Assembly: GCA_007125455.1 (NCBI GenBank)
Contig: SLDE01000127.1
Location: 1-48,275, forward strand
DNA: 48,275 nucleotides
Origin: Ectothiorhodospiraceae bacterium
GTDB taxonomy: Bacteria; Pseudomonadota; Gammaproteobacteria; Thiohalomonadales; Thiohalomonadaceae
Direction of reading: 5' to 3'
The position numbers and the translations under genes are program-made. Under the pieces are notes generated by a model. It was not told the DNA's origin. It did not search any database and was given only the letters and a program-made list of their open reading frames with translations. Of this stretch, positions 41,532-48,275 are shown piece by piece. Every line of letters starts with the position of its first letter. Within the stretch, counting starts at the first letter, position 1.

Positions 41532-42872
41532 TTACGCAAGTTGACAACGCTCTCGTACGACGTGTGCGATCTGCTCTGCCAGCCCGGCGACCTGGTCGGC
41601 GTCCTCCCCTTCCACCATCACGCGGATCAGCGGCTCGGTGCCGGAGGGGCGCAACAGCACCCGACCACGGCTGCCGAGGGTCTTTTCCGCCTCGGCCACG
41701 GCAGCCTGGATGGCCTTTTCGTTGCCCAGTTCCAGGCGCGAGCTCAGGCGCACATTGACCAGACACTGGGGAAGCTTGCGCATCCCGGATTTAAGCTCAT
41801 GCAGGCTCTTGCCCTGCTCAATCAAGGCACGCAATACCTGTAGTGCAGAGATAATACCATCGCCAGTGGTGGTGCAGTCCAGGCAGATCAAGTGACCGGA
41901 AGACTCCCCGCCCAGGCTCCATCCCCGCTGGCCGAGACTCTCCATCACGTACCTGTCGCCTACCTTGGCACGGAAGAAGTCCATTCCGGCCTCGCGCAGC
42001 GCCAGCTCCATGCCCAGATTGCTCATCAGGGTGCCGACCACACCGGGCAGCGGTTGCTGACGGTGGCGCGTGCTGGCGATGATGTAGAGCAACTCGTCAC
42101 CGTCGACCAATTCGCCGCGATGATCGACCATCAGCACGCGATCCCCATCACCATCCAGTGCGATCCCCAGATCCGCCCCCAATTCAAGCACCTTAGCTTG
42201 CAAGGCCTGAGGGTGGGTAGAGCCACAGTCGACGTTGATGTTCAGTCCGTCTGGCTGATCGCCCAGCGTGGTGACCTTGGCCCCCAGCTCGCGGAATACA
42301 TCGGGGGCTACGTGGTAGGTGGCACCGTTGGCGCAGTCTACCACCAGGTGCAGGCCCTTCAGATCGAGTGCGTTCGGGAAACTGCTTTTGCAAAACTCGA
42401 TGTAGCGTCCACCGGCATCGACCACCCGGCTGGCCTTGCCCAGGGCGTCGGGGCTGGCCATGGTCATCGCCTCGGCGTGGGCCGCTTCGATGGCCAACTC
42501 GACCGCATCGGGTAGCTTTGCCCCATTGGCAGAGAAGAATTTGATGCCATTATCGTGATAGGGGTTGTGCGAGGCGCTGATCACTATCCCCGCATCGGCA
42601 TGCAGGGTGCGGGTCAGGTAGGCGATGGCTGGGGTCGGCATCGGGCCAAGCAAGAGGATGTCGGCACCGGCGGCAGACAAACCCGCCTCCAGCGCCGACT
42701 CGAACATATACCCGGAGATACGGGTGTCCTTGCCAATCACCACCTTGCCCCCGGCCCCCTGGGTCAACACCTTACCGGCGGCCCAGCCCAGTTTGAGAAT
42801 AAACTCCGGGGTGATGGGATACTCCCCCACCCGACCGCGAATGCCATCGGTACCAAAAAACTGACGTGTCAT
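41532..42872 (-). CDS. glmM: Phosphoglucosamine mutase
   Basis: GlmM converts glucosamine 6-phosphate to the 1-phosphate for peptidoglycan and LPS precursor synthesis. The 446-residue protein has the active phosphoserine motif SASHNPYHDNGIKFF, the metal loop DGDGDR, the sugar-binding GGESSGH and the phosphate loop RPSGTEPLIRVM. It lies 15 bp after folP, as in E. coli. Confidence 0.98.
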   Translation of the reverse strand: MTRQFFGTDGIRGRVGEYPITPEFILKLGWAAGKVLTQGAGGKVVIGKDTRISGYMFESALEAGLSAAGADILLLGPMPTPAIAYLTRTLHADAGIVISASHNPYHDNGIKFFSANGAKLPDAVELAIEAAHAEAMTMASPDALGKASRVVDAGGRYIEFCKSSFPNALDLKGLHLVVDCANGATYHVAPDVFRELGAKVTTLGDQPDGLNINVDCGSTHPQALQAKVLELGADLGIALDGDGDRVLMVDHRGELVDGDELLYIIASTRHRQQPLPGVVGTLMSNLGMELALREAGMDFFRAKVGDRYVMESLGQRGWSLGGESSGHLICLDCTTTGDGIISALQVLRALIEQGKSLHELKSGMRKLPQCLVNVRLSSRLELGNEKAIQAAVAEAEKTLGSRGRVLLRPSGTEPLIRVMVEGEDADQVAGLAEQIAHVVRERCQLA

Positions 42873-42887
42873 CTTTGATTTTGCTCT

Positions 42888-43724
42888 CTACTTGGCCGCC
42901 AACACGGCATCAACCATCCGAATGGCATCCACACTCTCGCGCACATCGTGCACGCGGATAATCGCCGCACCTTGCCACGCGGCCAGGCAGGCCACTGCAA
43001 TACTACCATAAAGCCGTTCCGCGACCGGGCGGTCGATCACCTTGCCGATCATCGACTTGCGCGACATACCCACCAATAGTGGCTGATCAAGCAGCGCAAG
43101 GCGGTCGAGGTGCTTGAGCAGACTCAGGTTGTGCTCCAGTGTCTTGCCAAAGCCAAAGCCCGGATCGAGCAACAAGCGCTCACGGGCAATCCCCGCCGCC
43201 TCACAGCGGGCCACCTGCTGGGCCAGGAACGCCCCCACCTCGGCCAGCACATCCTGATACTGCGGGGCCTGCTGCATGGTGCGTGGTTCACCGAGCATGT
43301 GCATCAGGCAAATGGGCAGGCCGCTATCGGCCGCCGCCTCTAGCGCACCGGGGCGGCGCAGGGCGTAGACATCATTGATCATCCCGGCCCCGGCGGCGGC
43401 GGCGGCGCGCATCACTTCGGGCTTGCTGGTGTCAACGGAGATGGGCACCGCCAGCTCCGGCACAAGTGCCTCGATCACCGGGATCACCCGGGCCAACTCC
43501 TCTTCCAATGGTACATCCGCCGCGCCGGGGCGGGTCGACTCACCACCGATGTCGATGATCGCCGCACCATCCGCCTGCATCTGCAGGGCCTGCGCGATCG
43601 CCCGCTCGGGCGCATCAAAGCGCCCACCGTCGGAAAAAGAGTCCGGGGTGAGATTGAGCACCCCCATGATGCGGGGGGCAGACAGATCCAGGGGTTTACC
43701 GCCACAGTCCAGCAACATCGCCAA
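42888..43724 (-). CDS. folP: Dihydropteroate synthase
   Basis: FolP joins p-aminobenzoate to 6-hydroxymethyl-dihydropterin diphosphate in folate synthesis and is the sulfonamide target. The signatures MGVLNLTPDSFSDGG, DIGGESTRPGA and GFGFGKTLEHN are all present in 278 residues. The gene is separated from ftsH by a fold-back repeat and the ftsH terminator, so it probably has its own promoter; none was clear to me. Confidence 0.97.
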   Translation of the reverse strand: MAMLLDCGGKPLDLSAPRIMGVLNLTPDSFSDGGRFDAPERAIAQALQMQADGAAIIDIGGESTRPGAADVPLEEELARVIPVIEALVPELAVPISVDTSKPEVMRAAAAAGAGMINDVYALRRPGALEAAADSGLPICLMHMLGEPRTMQQAPQYQDVLAEVGAFLAQQVARCEAAGIARERLLLDPGFGFGKTLEHNLSLLKHLDRLALLDQPLLVGMSRKSMIGKVIDRPVAERLYGSIAVACLAAWQGAAIIRVHDVRESVDAIRMVDAVLAAK

Positions 43725-43744
43725 CTACCTGAAAAAAAGACAAA

Positions 43745-43900
43745 GGATTTTAACGCACAGTGCGCAGAGAAAATCGAATGAAGCCAAAAGCCGCATTTTC
43801 TTGGTTGCTTGGCGAGAATTCTACGGGCTCTTAGCCCGAATCCCTTGCCGCCAACCAACACAGGAAACAACTCTGCGTCCTCGGCGGTCTCTGCGTTGAA
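43745..43900. repeat. Intergenic fold-back repeat of the CACAGAG family, copy 2
   Basis: The left arm includes GATTTTAACGCACAGTGCGCAG and the right arm (43871-43900) CTCTGCGTCC...CTCTGCGTTGAA. Inside, TTGGTTGCTTGGCGA pairs with TTGCCGCCAACCAA, and CGGGCTCTTAGCCCG forms the apex (43824-43838). It lies between ftsH and folP. Confidence 0.65.
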
Positions 43901-43903
43901 AGC

Positions 43904-43928
43904 AAAACGCCCCGCGAGGCGGGGCGTT
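43904..43928 (-). terminator. Terminator after ftsH
   Basis: AACGCCCCGC and GCGGGGCGTT form a perfect 10-bp stem with a 3-nt loop, followed on the minus strand by TT (four Ts in all). It begins 6 bp beyond the ftsH stop. Confidence 0.85.
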
Positions 43929-43934
43929 GAGGGC

Positions 43935-45857
43935 TTAGTGCTGACCGGCCGGGTCGCCGACGGGGCCATCACTGTCATCCTTGACCTGCTCCCCCTTGGC
44001 CGGGCTGTCCGGCTCGGACGGCGGCTTCTTGTCGGTCCAGTCCTCCGGTGGCTTGGGCTCCCGACCTTCCATGATGTCGTTGATCTGTGACAGATCGATG
44101 GTCTCATACTTCATCAGCGCGTCGGCCATCATATGCAGCTTGTCGATATTATCGGTAAGGATCTTCTCGGCACGCTGGTAGTTGCGGTCGATGAAGGCAC
44201 GGATCTCCTCGTCGATGATGTGTGCAGTCTCGTCGGAGACGCTCTTGTGCTGAGTCACCGAGTGACCAAGGAAGACCTCGCCCTCGTCCTCAGAGTACAT
44301 CAACGGACCGAGCTTTTCTGACAGGCCCCATTTGGTGACCATATTGCGCGCCAGCTCGGTAGCACGCTGGATGTCGTTGGAGGCCCCGGTGGTGACCTTC
44401 TCGGGGCCAAAGATCAGCTCCTCGGCGATACGCCCACCAAACAGGGTGGAGATCTGACTCTCCAGGCGCTGCTTGCTGTGGCTGTAGCGATCTTGCTCTG
44501 GCAGGAACATGGTCACCCCCAGCGCACGGCCACGGGGGATAATGGTGACCTTGTGGACCGGATCATGATCCGGGACCACACGGCCGACGATGGCATGACC
44601 TGCCTCGTGATAGGCGGTGAGGCGCTTCTCGTCCTCGCTCATCACCATCGACTTGCGCTCGGCACCCATCATGATCTTGTCTTTGGCGCGCTCAAAGTCA
44701 TCCATCGCCACCAATGTGCGATTGGAGCGGGCGGCAAACAGCGCCGCCTCATTGACCAGGTTGGCCAGGTCGGCCCCGGAGAAGCCTGGGGTGCCTCGGG
44801 CGATGATGGACGGCTGGATATCGTCTGCCGCCGGCACCTTGCGCATGTGAACCTTGAGGATCTGCTCGCGACCACGCAGGTCGGGCAGTGGCACCACCAC
44901 CTGGCGGTCAAAGCGGCCAGGACGCAGCAGCGCCGGGTCGAGGACATCGGGGCGGTTGGTGGCAGCGATGACGATCACGCCCTCGTTACCCTCAAAGCCG
45001 TCCATTTCGACCAGCAGCTGGTTCAAGGTCTGCTCACGCTCATCGTGACCACCACCCAGACCGGCACCACGGTGACGGCCAACCGCATCGATCTCGTCGA
45101 TAAAGATGATGCAGGGGGCGGTCTTCTTGGCCTGTTCGAACATGTCACGCACACGGGAGGCACCGACACCGACGAACATCTCCACGAAATCAGAGCCAGA
45201 GATGGTAAAGAACGGCACCTTGGCCTCGCCGGCAATGGCTCTGGCGAGCAGGGTCTTACCGGTACCCGGCGAGCCGACCATCAGCACACCACGGGGGATC
45301 TTACCGCCAAGCTTCTGAAACTTGCTGGGATCACGCAGGAACTCAACCAGTTCGACCACGTCATCCTTGGCCTCTTCTACCCCGGCCACGTCGTTAAAGG
45401 TGACCTTGACCTGATCCTCGCCCAGCATGCGCGCACGGCTCTTGCCGAAGGACATTGCCCCACGGCCGCCGCCACCGCCCTGCATCTGGCGCATAAAGAA
45501 GATCCACACCCCGATCAGCAACAGCATCGGGAACCAGGATATGAAGATCTGGGTCAGCATGCTCTGCTTGGCCGGGGGCTTGGCCTCGATCGCCACACCA
45601 CTGTTGAGCAGATCGGGGATCAGGCCCGGATCATTCGGCGCGAAGGTGTTGAAGCGCTGACCATCGGCGCTCCAGCCGGTGATCTCGTTGCCCTCGATGG
45701 TGACACGCTCAACCCTTCCATCCTGCACGTCACGGATGAACTGGGAGTACTCCAGCGGCTTGACCGCCTGCTGCTGCTCTCCAAAGTTACTGAACACCGA
45801 CATCAGGATGAAGGCGATAACAATCCAGAGCAGGATATTCTTGGCTACATCGTTCAA
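43935..45857 (-). CDS. ftsH: ATP-dependent zinc metalloprotease FtsH
   Basis: FtsH is a membrane-anchored AAA+ protease that degrades misfolded membrane proteins and regulators such as LpxC and sigma-32 in E. coli. The 640-residue protein has two N-terminal helices (about 7-22 and 105-122) enclosing a periplasmic domain. The AAA module has Walker A GSPGTGKT, Walker B CIIFIDEIDAVGRHRG and the second region of homology RPGRFDRQVVVP. Zinc is bound by HEAGH. It lies 45 bp after rlmE, the usual partner. Confidence 0.98.
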   Translation of the reverse strand: MNDVAKNILLWIVIAFILMSVFSNFGEQQQAVKPLEYSQFIRDVQDGRVERVTIEGNEITGWSADGQRFNTFAPNDPGLIPDLLNSGVAIEAKPPAKQSMLTQIFISWFPMLLLIGVWIFFMRQMQGGGGGRGAMSFGKSRARMLGEDQVKVTFNDVAGVEEAKDDVVELVEFLRDPSKFQKLGGKIPRGVLMVGSPGTGKTLLARAIAGEAKVPFFTISGSDFVEMFVGVGASRVRDMFEQAKKTAPCIIFIDEIDAVGRHRGAGLGGGHDEREQTLNQLLVEMDGFEGNEGVIVIAATNRPDVLDPALLRPGRFDRQVVVPLPDLRGREQILKVHMRKVPAADDIQPSIIARGTPGFSGADLANLVNEAALFAARSNRTLVAMDDFERAKDKIMMGAERKSMVMSEDEKRLTAYHEAGHAIVGRVVPDHDPVHKVTIIPRGRALGVTMFLPEQDRYSHSKQRLESQISTLFGGRIAEELIFGPEKVTTGASNDIQRATELARNMVTKWGLSEKLGPLMYSEDEGEVFLGHSVTQHKSVSDETAHIIDEEIRAFIDRNYQRAEKILTDNIDKLHMMADALMKYETIDLSQINDIMEGREPKPPEDWTDKKPPSEPDSPAKGEQVKDDSDGPVGDPAGQH

Positions 45858-45902
45858 GGTACTTCCTCGACTTTATACAATCACTAATAGCTTGGTACGT
45901 TA

Positions 45903-46523
45903 CTACACTTGATAGTTCCGGGCCAGCAGGTAAACCTCGCGGGAGCGTCCACGGGAGGCATCGGGCTTACGGATGATCACCTTGCCAAAGTGCTGGCGGC
46001 ACTCCTTGAGAAAGACGTCGGAGCCCTCACCCTGGAACAGCTTGAGCAGCATGTCTCCACCGGGTTTGAGCACCGTTTTGGCCAGCTCCAGGGTCAGTTC
46101 GACCAGGTACATCGAACGGGGCTGATCCACCGAGCGTACACCACTCATATTGGGTGCCATGTCGGACATTACAAGATCCACCGGTTGCCCATCAATGGTT
46201 TTCATCAACTCGGCAAGCACCGGTTCTTCCTGAAAATCCCCTTCAATAACAACCACATCCGGAAGGGGATCCATGGGCAGGATATCCAGCGCAATGACCT
46301 GTCCCCGCTTACCCACCAAATCGGCGGCGAGCTGGCTCCAGCCACCAGGGGCCGCGCCCAGGTCGACCACCACCATCCCCTTTTTGAGGATTTGATCCTT
46401 TTCCTGTATCTCCAGCAACTTATAGGCGGCACGGGAGCGCCAGCCCTCCTGCTGGGCACGCAACACATACTTGTCGTCGAAATGTTCCTTCAGCCAACGC
46501 TGACTGCTCTTGCTTCGTGCCAT
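45903..46523 (-). CDS. rlmE: 23S rRNA 2'-O-ribose U2552 methyltransferase
   Basis: RlmE (FtsJ/RrmJ) methylates U2552 in the A loop of 23S rRNA during late 50S assembly. The SAM motif VVDLGAAPGGWSQ, the VMSDMAPNMSG segment and the catalytic K-D-K-E residues (lysine in AAYKLLEI, aspartate in SDMAP, lysine in MLLKLFQGEG) are visible. Length is 206 residues. It is divergent from yhbY and in the same order as E. coli (yhbY, rlmE, ftsH). Confidence 0.97.
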   Translation of the reverse strand: MARSKSSQRWLKEHFDDKYVLRAQQEGWRSRAAYKLLEIQEKDQILKKGMVVVDLGAAPGGWSQLAADLVGKRGQVIALDILPMDPLPDVVVIEGDFQEEPVLAELMKTIDGQPVDLVMSDMAPNMSGVRSVDQPRSMYLVELTLELAKTVLKPGGDMLLKLFQGEGSDVFLKECRQHFGKVIIRKPDASRGRSREVYLLARNYQV

Positions 46524-46550
46524 AAGCTACCTGATCAAATTATAATCATT

Positions 46551-46603
46551 AACGCAGGGGAGGCAGGCGACTACGTCCTGTAATCGCCTACGGCCACTGC
46601 GTT
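46551..46603. repeat. Hairpin between rlmE and yhbY, possible diverged member of the CACAGAG family
   Basis: AACGCAGGGGAGGCAGGCGA (46551-46570) pairs at 16 of 20 positions with the complement at 46584-46603, which ends CACTGCGTTGAA. The AACGCAG...CTGCGTT ends resemble the three larger repeats, but the element is short. Confidence 0.45.
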
Positions 46604-46631
46604 GAAATTCACTAAAACCTGCCCCTGGCGC

Positions 46632-46660
46632 TTGCAGGAAGGCTCGCCGAGGGCTATCTT
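46632..46660 (+). promoter_or_regulatory. Possible promoter of yhbY
   Basis: TTGCAG (46632-46637) and TATCTT (46655-46660) are 17 bp apart and lie 33 bp before the yhbY start. Match to consensus is partial. Confidence 0.4.
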
Positions 46661-46692
46661 TGCGCACCAACCATTAATCCGCTGGATCGACC

Positions 46693-46980
46693 ATGCCCCT
46701 GAGTGAACCGCAAAAACGCCACCTGCGCAAGCTGGCCCATGAACTGAAGCCTCTGATCATCATCGGCAACGCCGGTTTTAGCGAAGGGGTTGCCAATGAA
46801 CTGGAGTTGACCCTGGAGCACCACGAACTTATCAAGGTGCGGGTCAATGCCGGGGATCGTGAAGAACGCGACGCCATGATCGCCGCCATCCTCGATGCCA
46901 GCGGCGCCGAACTGGTGCAACGCATCGGCCACATCGCCGTGCTCTACCGCCCGGCCAAAGAGCCCAGGCTGAAGGTTTAA
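46693..46980 (+). CDS. yhbY: CRM-domain ribosome assembly RNA-binding protein YhbY
   Basis: This 95-residue protein is a single CRM domain that binds pre-50S ribosomes. The RKLAHELKPLIIIGNAGFSEGV segment carries the GxxG-type loop (IGNAGF), followed by the ELTLEHHELIKVRVNAGDRE motif and the ending AVLYRPAKEPRLKV. It is the only complete plus-strand gene in the window and runs divergently from rlmE. Confidence 0.95.
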   Translation: MPLSEPQKRHLRKLAHELKPLIIIGNAGFSEGVANELELTLEHHELIKVRVNAGDREERDAMIAAILDASGAELVQRIGHIAVLYRPAKEPRLKV

Positions 46981-46986
46981 AGGACC

Positions 46987-47116
46987 TTTAACACAGAGAA
47001 CACAGAGTTACTTAATGTCAGAGTAGTGAAAGATAGCCGGAGTGGACTCTGGTAATCCGCCTGAGGCTCTTGGTAATCGCTTTTCTCCGTGCTCTCTGTG
47101 CCCTCTGTGTTGAAAA
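46987..47116. repeat. Intergenic fold-back repeat of the CACAGAG family, copy 3
   Basis: The left arm TTTAACACAGAGAACACAGAG pairs with the right arm CTCTGTGCCCTCTGTGTTGAA (47094-47116). It sits between the converging yhbY and greA stops, 6 bp from one and 4 bp from the other. It could act as a two-way terminator. Confidence 0.68.
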
Positions 47117-47120
47117 TCTT

Positions 47121-47597
47121 TTATTCGTAACGAATCCCGGTGATTTCGTATTCACGCAACCCACCCGGGGCCTGTACTTCGGCGATGTCGTCCACTTCCT
47201 TGCCGACCAGTGCGCGGGCGATGGGTGAGGAGATGGAGATCTTACCCTCCTTGATGGTGGCCTCGTCCTCACCGACGATCTGGTAAGTCACTTCCTTGTC
47301 GCTCTCCAGGTCAAGCAGATCAACCGTAGCACCAAAGATCACCTTCCCCTGGGCATTGAGCTTGCTCGGATCGATGATCTGCGCATTGGAGAGCTTGCTC
47401 TCGATCTCCTGAATGCGCCCTTCGATAAAGCTCTGCTGCTCGCGGGCGGCATGGTATTCGGCATTTTCTTTCAGATCGCCGTGCTCACGGGCCTCGGCGA
47501 TCGCCTGGATCACCCGTGGGCGGGCCACGGACTTGAGTTCATCCAGTTCGGCGCGCAGTTTGGCCGCGCCGTGGGCGGTCATCGGGGTCTTATCCAT
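47121..47597 (-). CDS. greA: Transcription elongation factor GreA
   Basis: GreA rescues backtracked RNA polymerase by stimulating transcript cleavage. The 158-residue protein begins with an N-terminal coiled coil (residues about 10-75) whose tip contains the acidic residues needed for cleavage. It ends with the FKBP-like domain (ISISSPIARALVGKEVDD). It overlaps carB by 8 bp, an arrangement common in Gammaproteobacteria. Confidence 0.97.
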   Translation of the reverse strand: MDKTPMTAHGAAKLRAELDELKSVARPRVIQAIAEAREHGDLKENAEYHAAREQQSFIEGRIQEIESKLSNAQIIDPSKLNAQGKVIFGATVDLLDLESDKEVTYQIVGEDEATIKEGKISISSPIARALVGKEVDDIAEVQAPGGLREYEITGIRYE

Positions 47598-48275
47598 TGT
47601 GTAGCTCCTGGTGCAAATCCTGTAAACGGTTGACCTCGCCCTGGGAGCGCTTCTTCATCGCGCGCGTGGTGGCGGCAGCCCCGGCCAGGGTGGTGGTATA
47701 GGTGACTTTATGTTGCAAGGCCTCACGCCGGATCAGGAAGGAGTCGGCAATGGCCTGCTTGTCTTCGGTGGTATTGATGATAAAGCTGATCTCATCGTTC
47801 TTGATCATGTCGACGATGTGCGGACGCTCCTCAGTCACCTTGTTGACCTGTTCGCAGGCCACTCCGGCCTCCTGGATCACCCGTGCGGTGCCACGGGTGG
47901 CCACCACATCGAAGCCCAGCTCGATCAGATCCCGGGCGACCTGCACCACGCCGGGCTTTTCCAGATCACGCACACTGATAAAGGCACGCCCACCGGTGGG
48001 CAGAATCACCCCGGCACCCAATTGCGCCTTGTGATAGGCCTCGCCAAAGGTACGACCCACCCCCATCACCTCGCCGGTAGACTTCATCTCGGGGCCGAGG
48101 ATCGGATCCACCCCAGGGAATTTGATGAAGGGGAATACCGCTTCCTTGACCGAGAAGTACTTTGGGATCACCTCGCCGCTAATCCCCTGCTGGGCCAGGC
48201 TTTGACCAGCCATGCAGCGTGCGGCGATCTTCGCCAGCGGACGCGAGGTGGCCTTGGAGACATAGGGCACGGTAC
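47590..48275 (-). CDS. carB: Carbamoyl-phosphate synthase large subunit, C-terminal part
   Basis: This is the 3' end of carB; the frame stays open to the window edge, so only about the last 228 residues are seen. PYVSKATSRPLAKIAARCM matches the end of the second ATP-grasp half. The rest is the allosteric MGS-like domain (FISVRDLEKP, INTTED and RRKALQHKVTYTTTLAGA-like region). The full enzyme of about 1070 residues makes carbamoyl phosphate from glutamine, bicarbonate and two ATP for arginine and pyrimidine synthesis. carA is not in the window. Confidence 0.95.
   Translation of the reverse strand, partial: TVPYVSKATSRPLAKIAARCMAGQSLAQQGISGEVIPKYFSVKEAVFPFIKFPGVDPILGPEMKSTGEVMGVGRTFGEAYHKAQLGAGVILPTGGRAFISVRDLEKPGVVQVARDLIELGFDVVATRGTARVIQEAGVACEQVNKVTEERPHIVDMIKNDEISFIINTTEDKQAIADSFLIRREALQHKVTYTTTLAGAAATTRAMKKRSQGEVNRLQDLHQELHNG

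Noticed and set aside
44478..45887. 469-codon plus-strand frame opposite ftsH
   Set aside because: Antisense of a conserved gene, no start signal, no domain.
46539..46544. TATAAT box just before rlmE
   Set aside because: It lies only about 15 bp before the ATG and has no -35 box at 16-18 bp, so it would give an almost leaderless message.

Overview
This window is a dense, GC-rich stretch of a gammaproteobacterial chromosome. The backbone is a conserved housekeeping region: carB-greA, yhbY, rlmE-ftsH-folP-glmM-tpiA-secG-tRNA-Leu(GAG), nuoA to nuoN, tRNA-fMet, rimP-nusA-infB-rbfA-truB-rpsO-pnp, and a methionine-salvage cluster mtnB-mtnD-mtnC. Gene order (secG next to tRNA-Leu, nuo after it, then rimP to pnp) and separate nuoC and nuoD genes fit a free-living or symbiotic gammaproteobacterium outside the enterics, possibly a relative of Chromatiales or sulfur oxidisers. 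That placement is an inference from gene order only. Nearly everything is on the minus strand, so the natural reading direction is from high to low coordinates. Only the partial ceramidase-like gene at the left edge and yhbY are on the plus strand.

Layout by region. 1-3974: a truncated ceramidase-like membrane protein meets, tail to tail, a five-gene operon (membrane helical protein, mtnB, mtnD, mtnC, redoxin), with a 159-bp palindromic MITE-like element between them. 3995-12726: the translation/transcription operon rimP to pnp, with a promoter and a terminator-like leader hairpin before rimP and a second promoter before rpsO. 12761-23042: an accessory operon of eight tightly packed signalling genes (see below). 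23092-24661: initiator tRNA, a small DUF2818-like membrane protein and a patatin-like lipoprotein. 24673-39692: all fourteen subunits of respiratory complex I with a good promoter. 39693-40312: a 674-bp nuoA to tRNA-Leu gap holding tandem repeats that carry copies of the tRNA 3' end, like the rtT repeats of E. coli tyrT. 40327-48275: secG, tpiA, glmM, folP, ftsH, rlmE, yhbY, greA and the 3' part of carB.

The most interesting part is the operon at 12903-22977. It encodes two sensor kinases of the same type, four response regulators whose receiver domains are clearly paralogous (all with a KPW signature after the conserved lysine), an MglA-like small GTPase, an HD-GYP c-di-GMP phosphodiesterase, and a small four-cysteine protein of unknown function. 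It also encodes a three-part fusion of a receiver, an MshEN/GspE N-domain and a PilB/GspE-type secretion ATPase. None of the regulators has a DNA-binding domain, so outputs are probably protein-protein contacts, c-di-GMP breakdown and direct control of an ATPase motor. It sits between the initiator tRNA and rimP, which are neighbours in E. coli, so it looks like an insertion into conserved backbone. I suggest a phosphorelay/GTPase/c-di-GMP module controlling type IV pilus or type II secretion activity.

The window also carries three families of intergenic fold-back repeats (708-866; 6538-6697 with 27688-27848; and a CACAGAG-type family at 30900, 43745, 46987 and possibly 46551). Several abut stop codons exactly, and two split the nuo operon.
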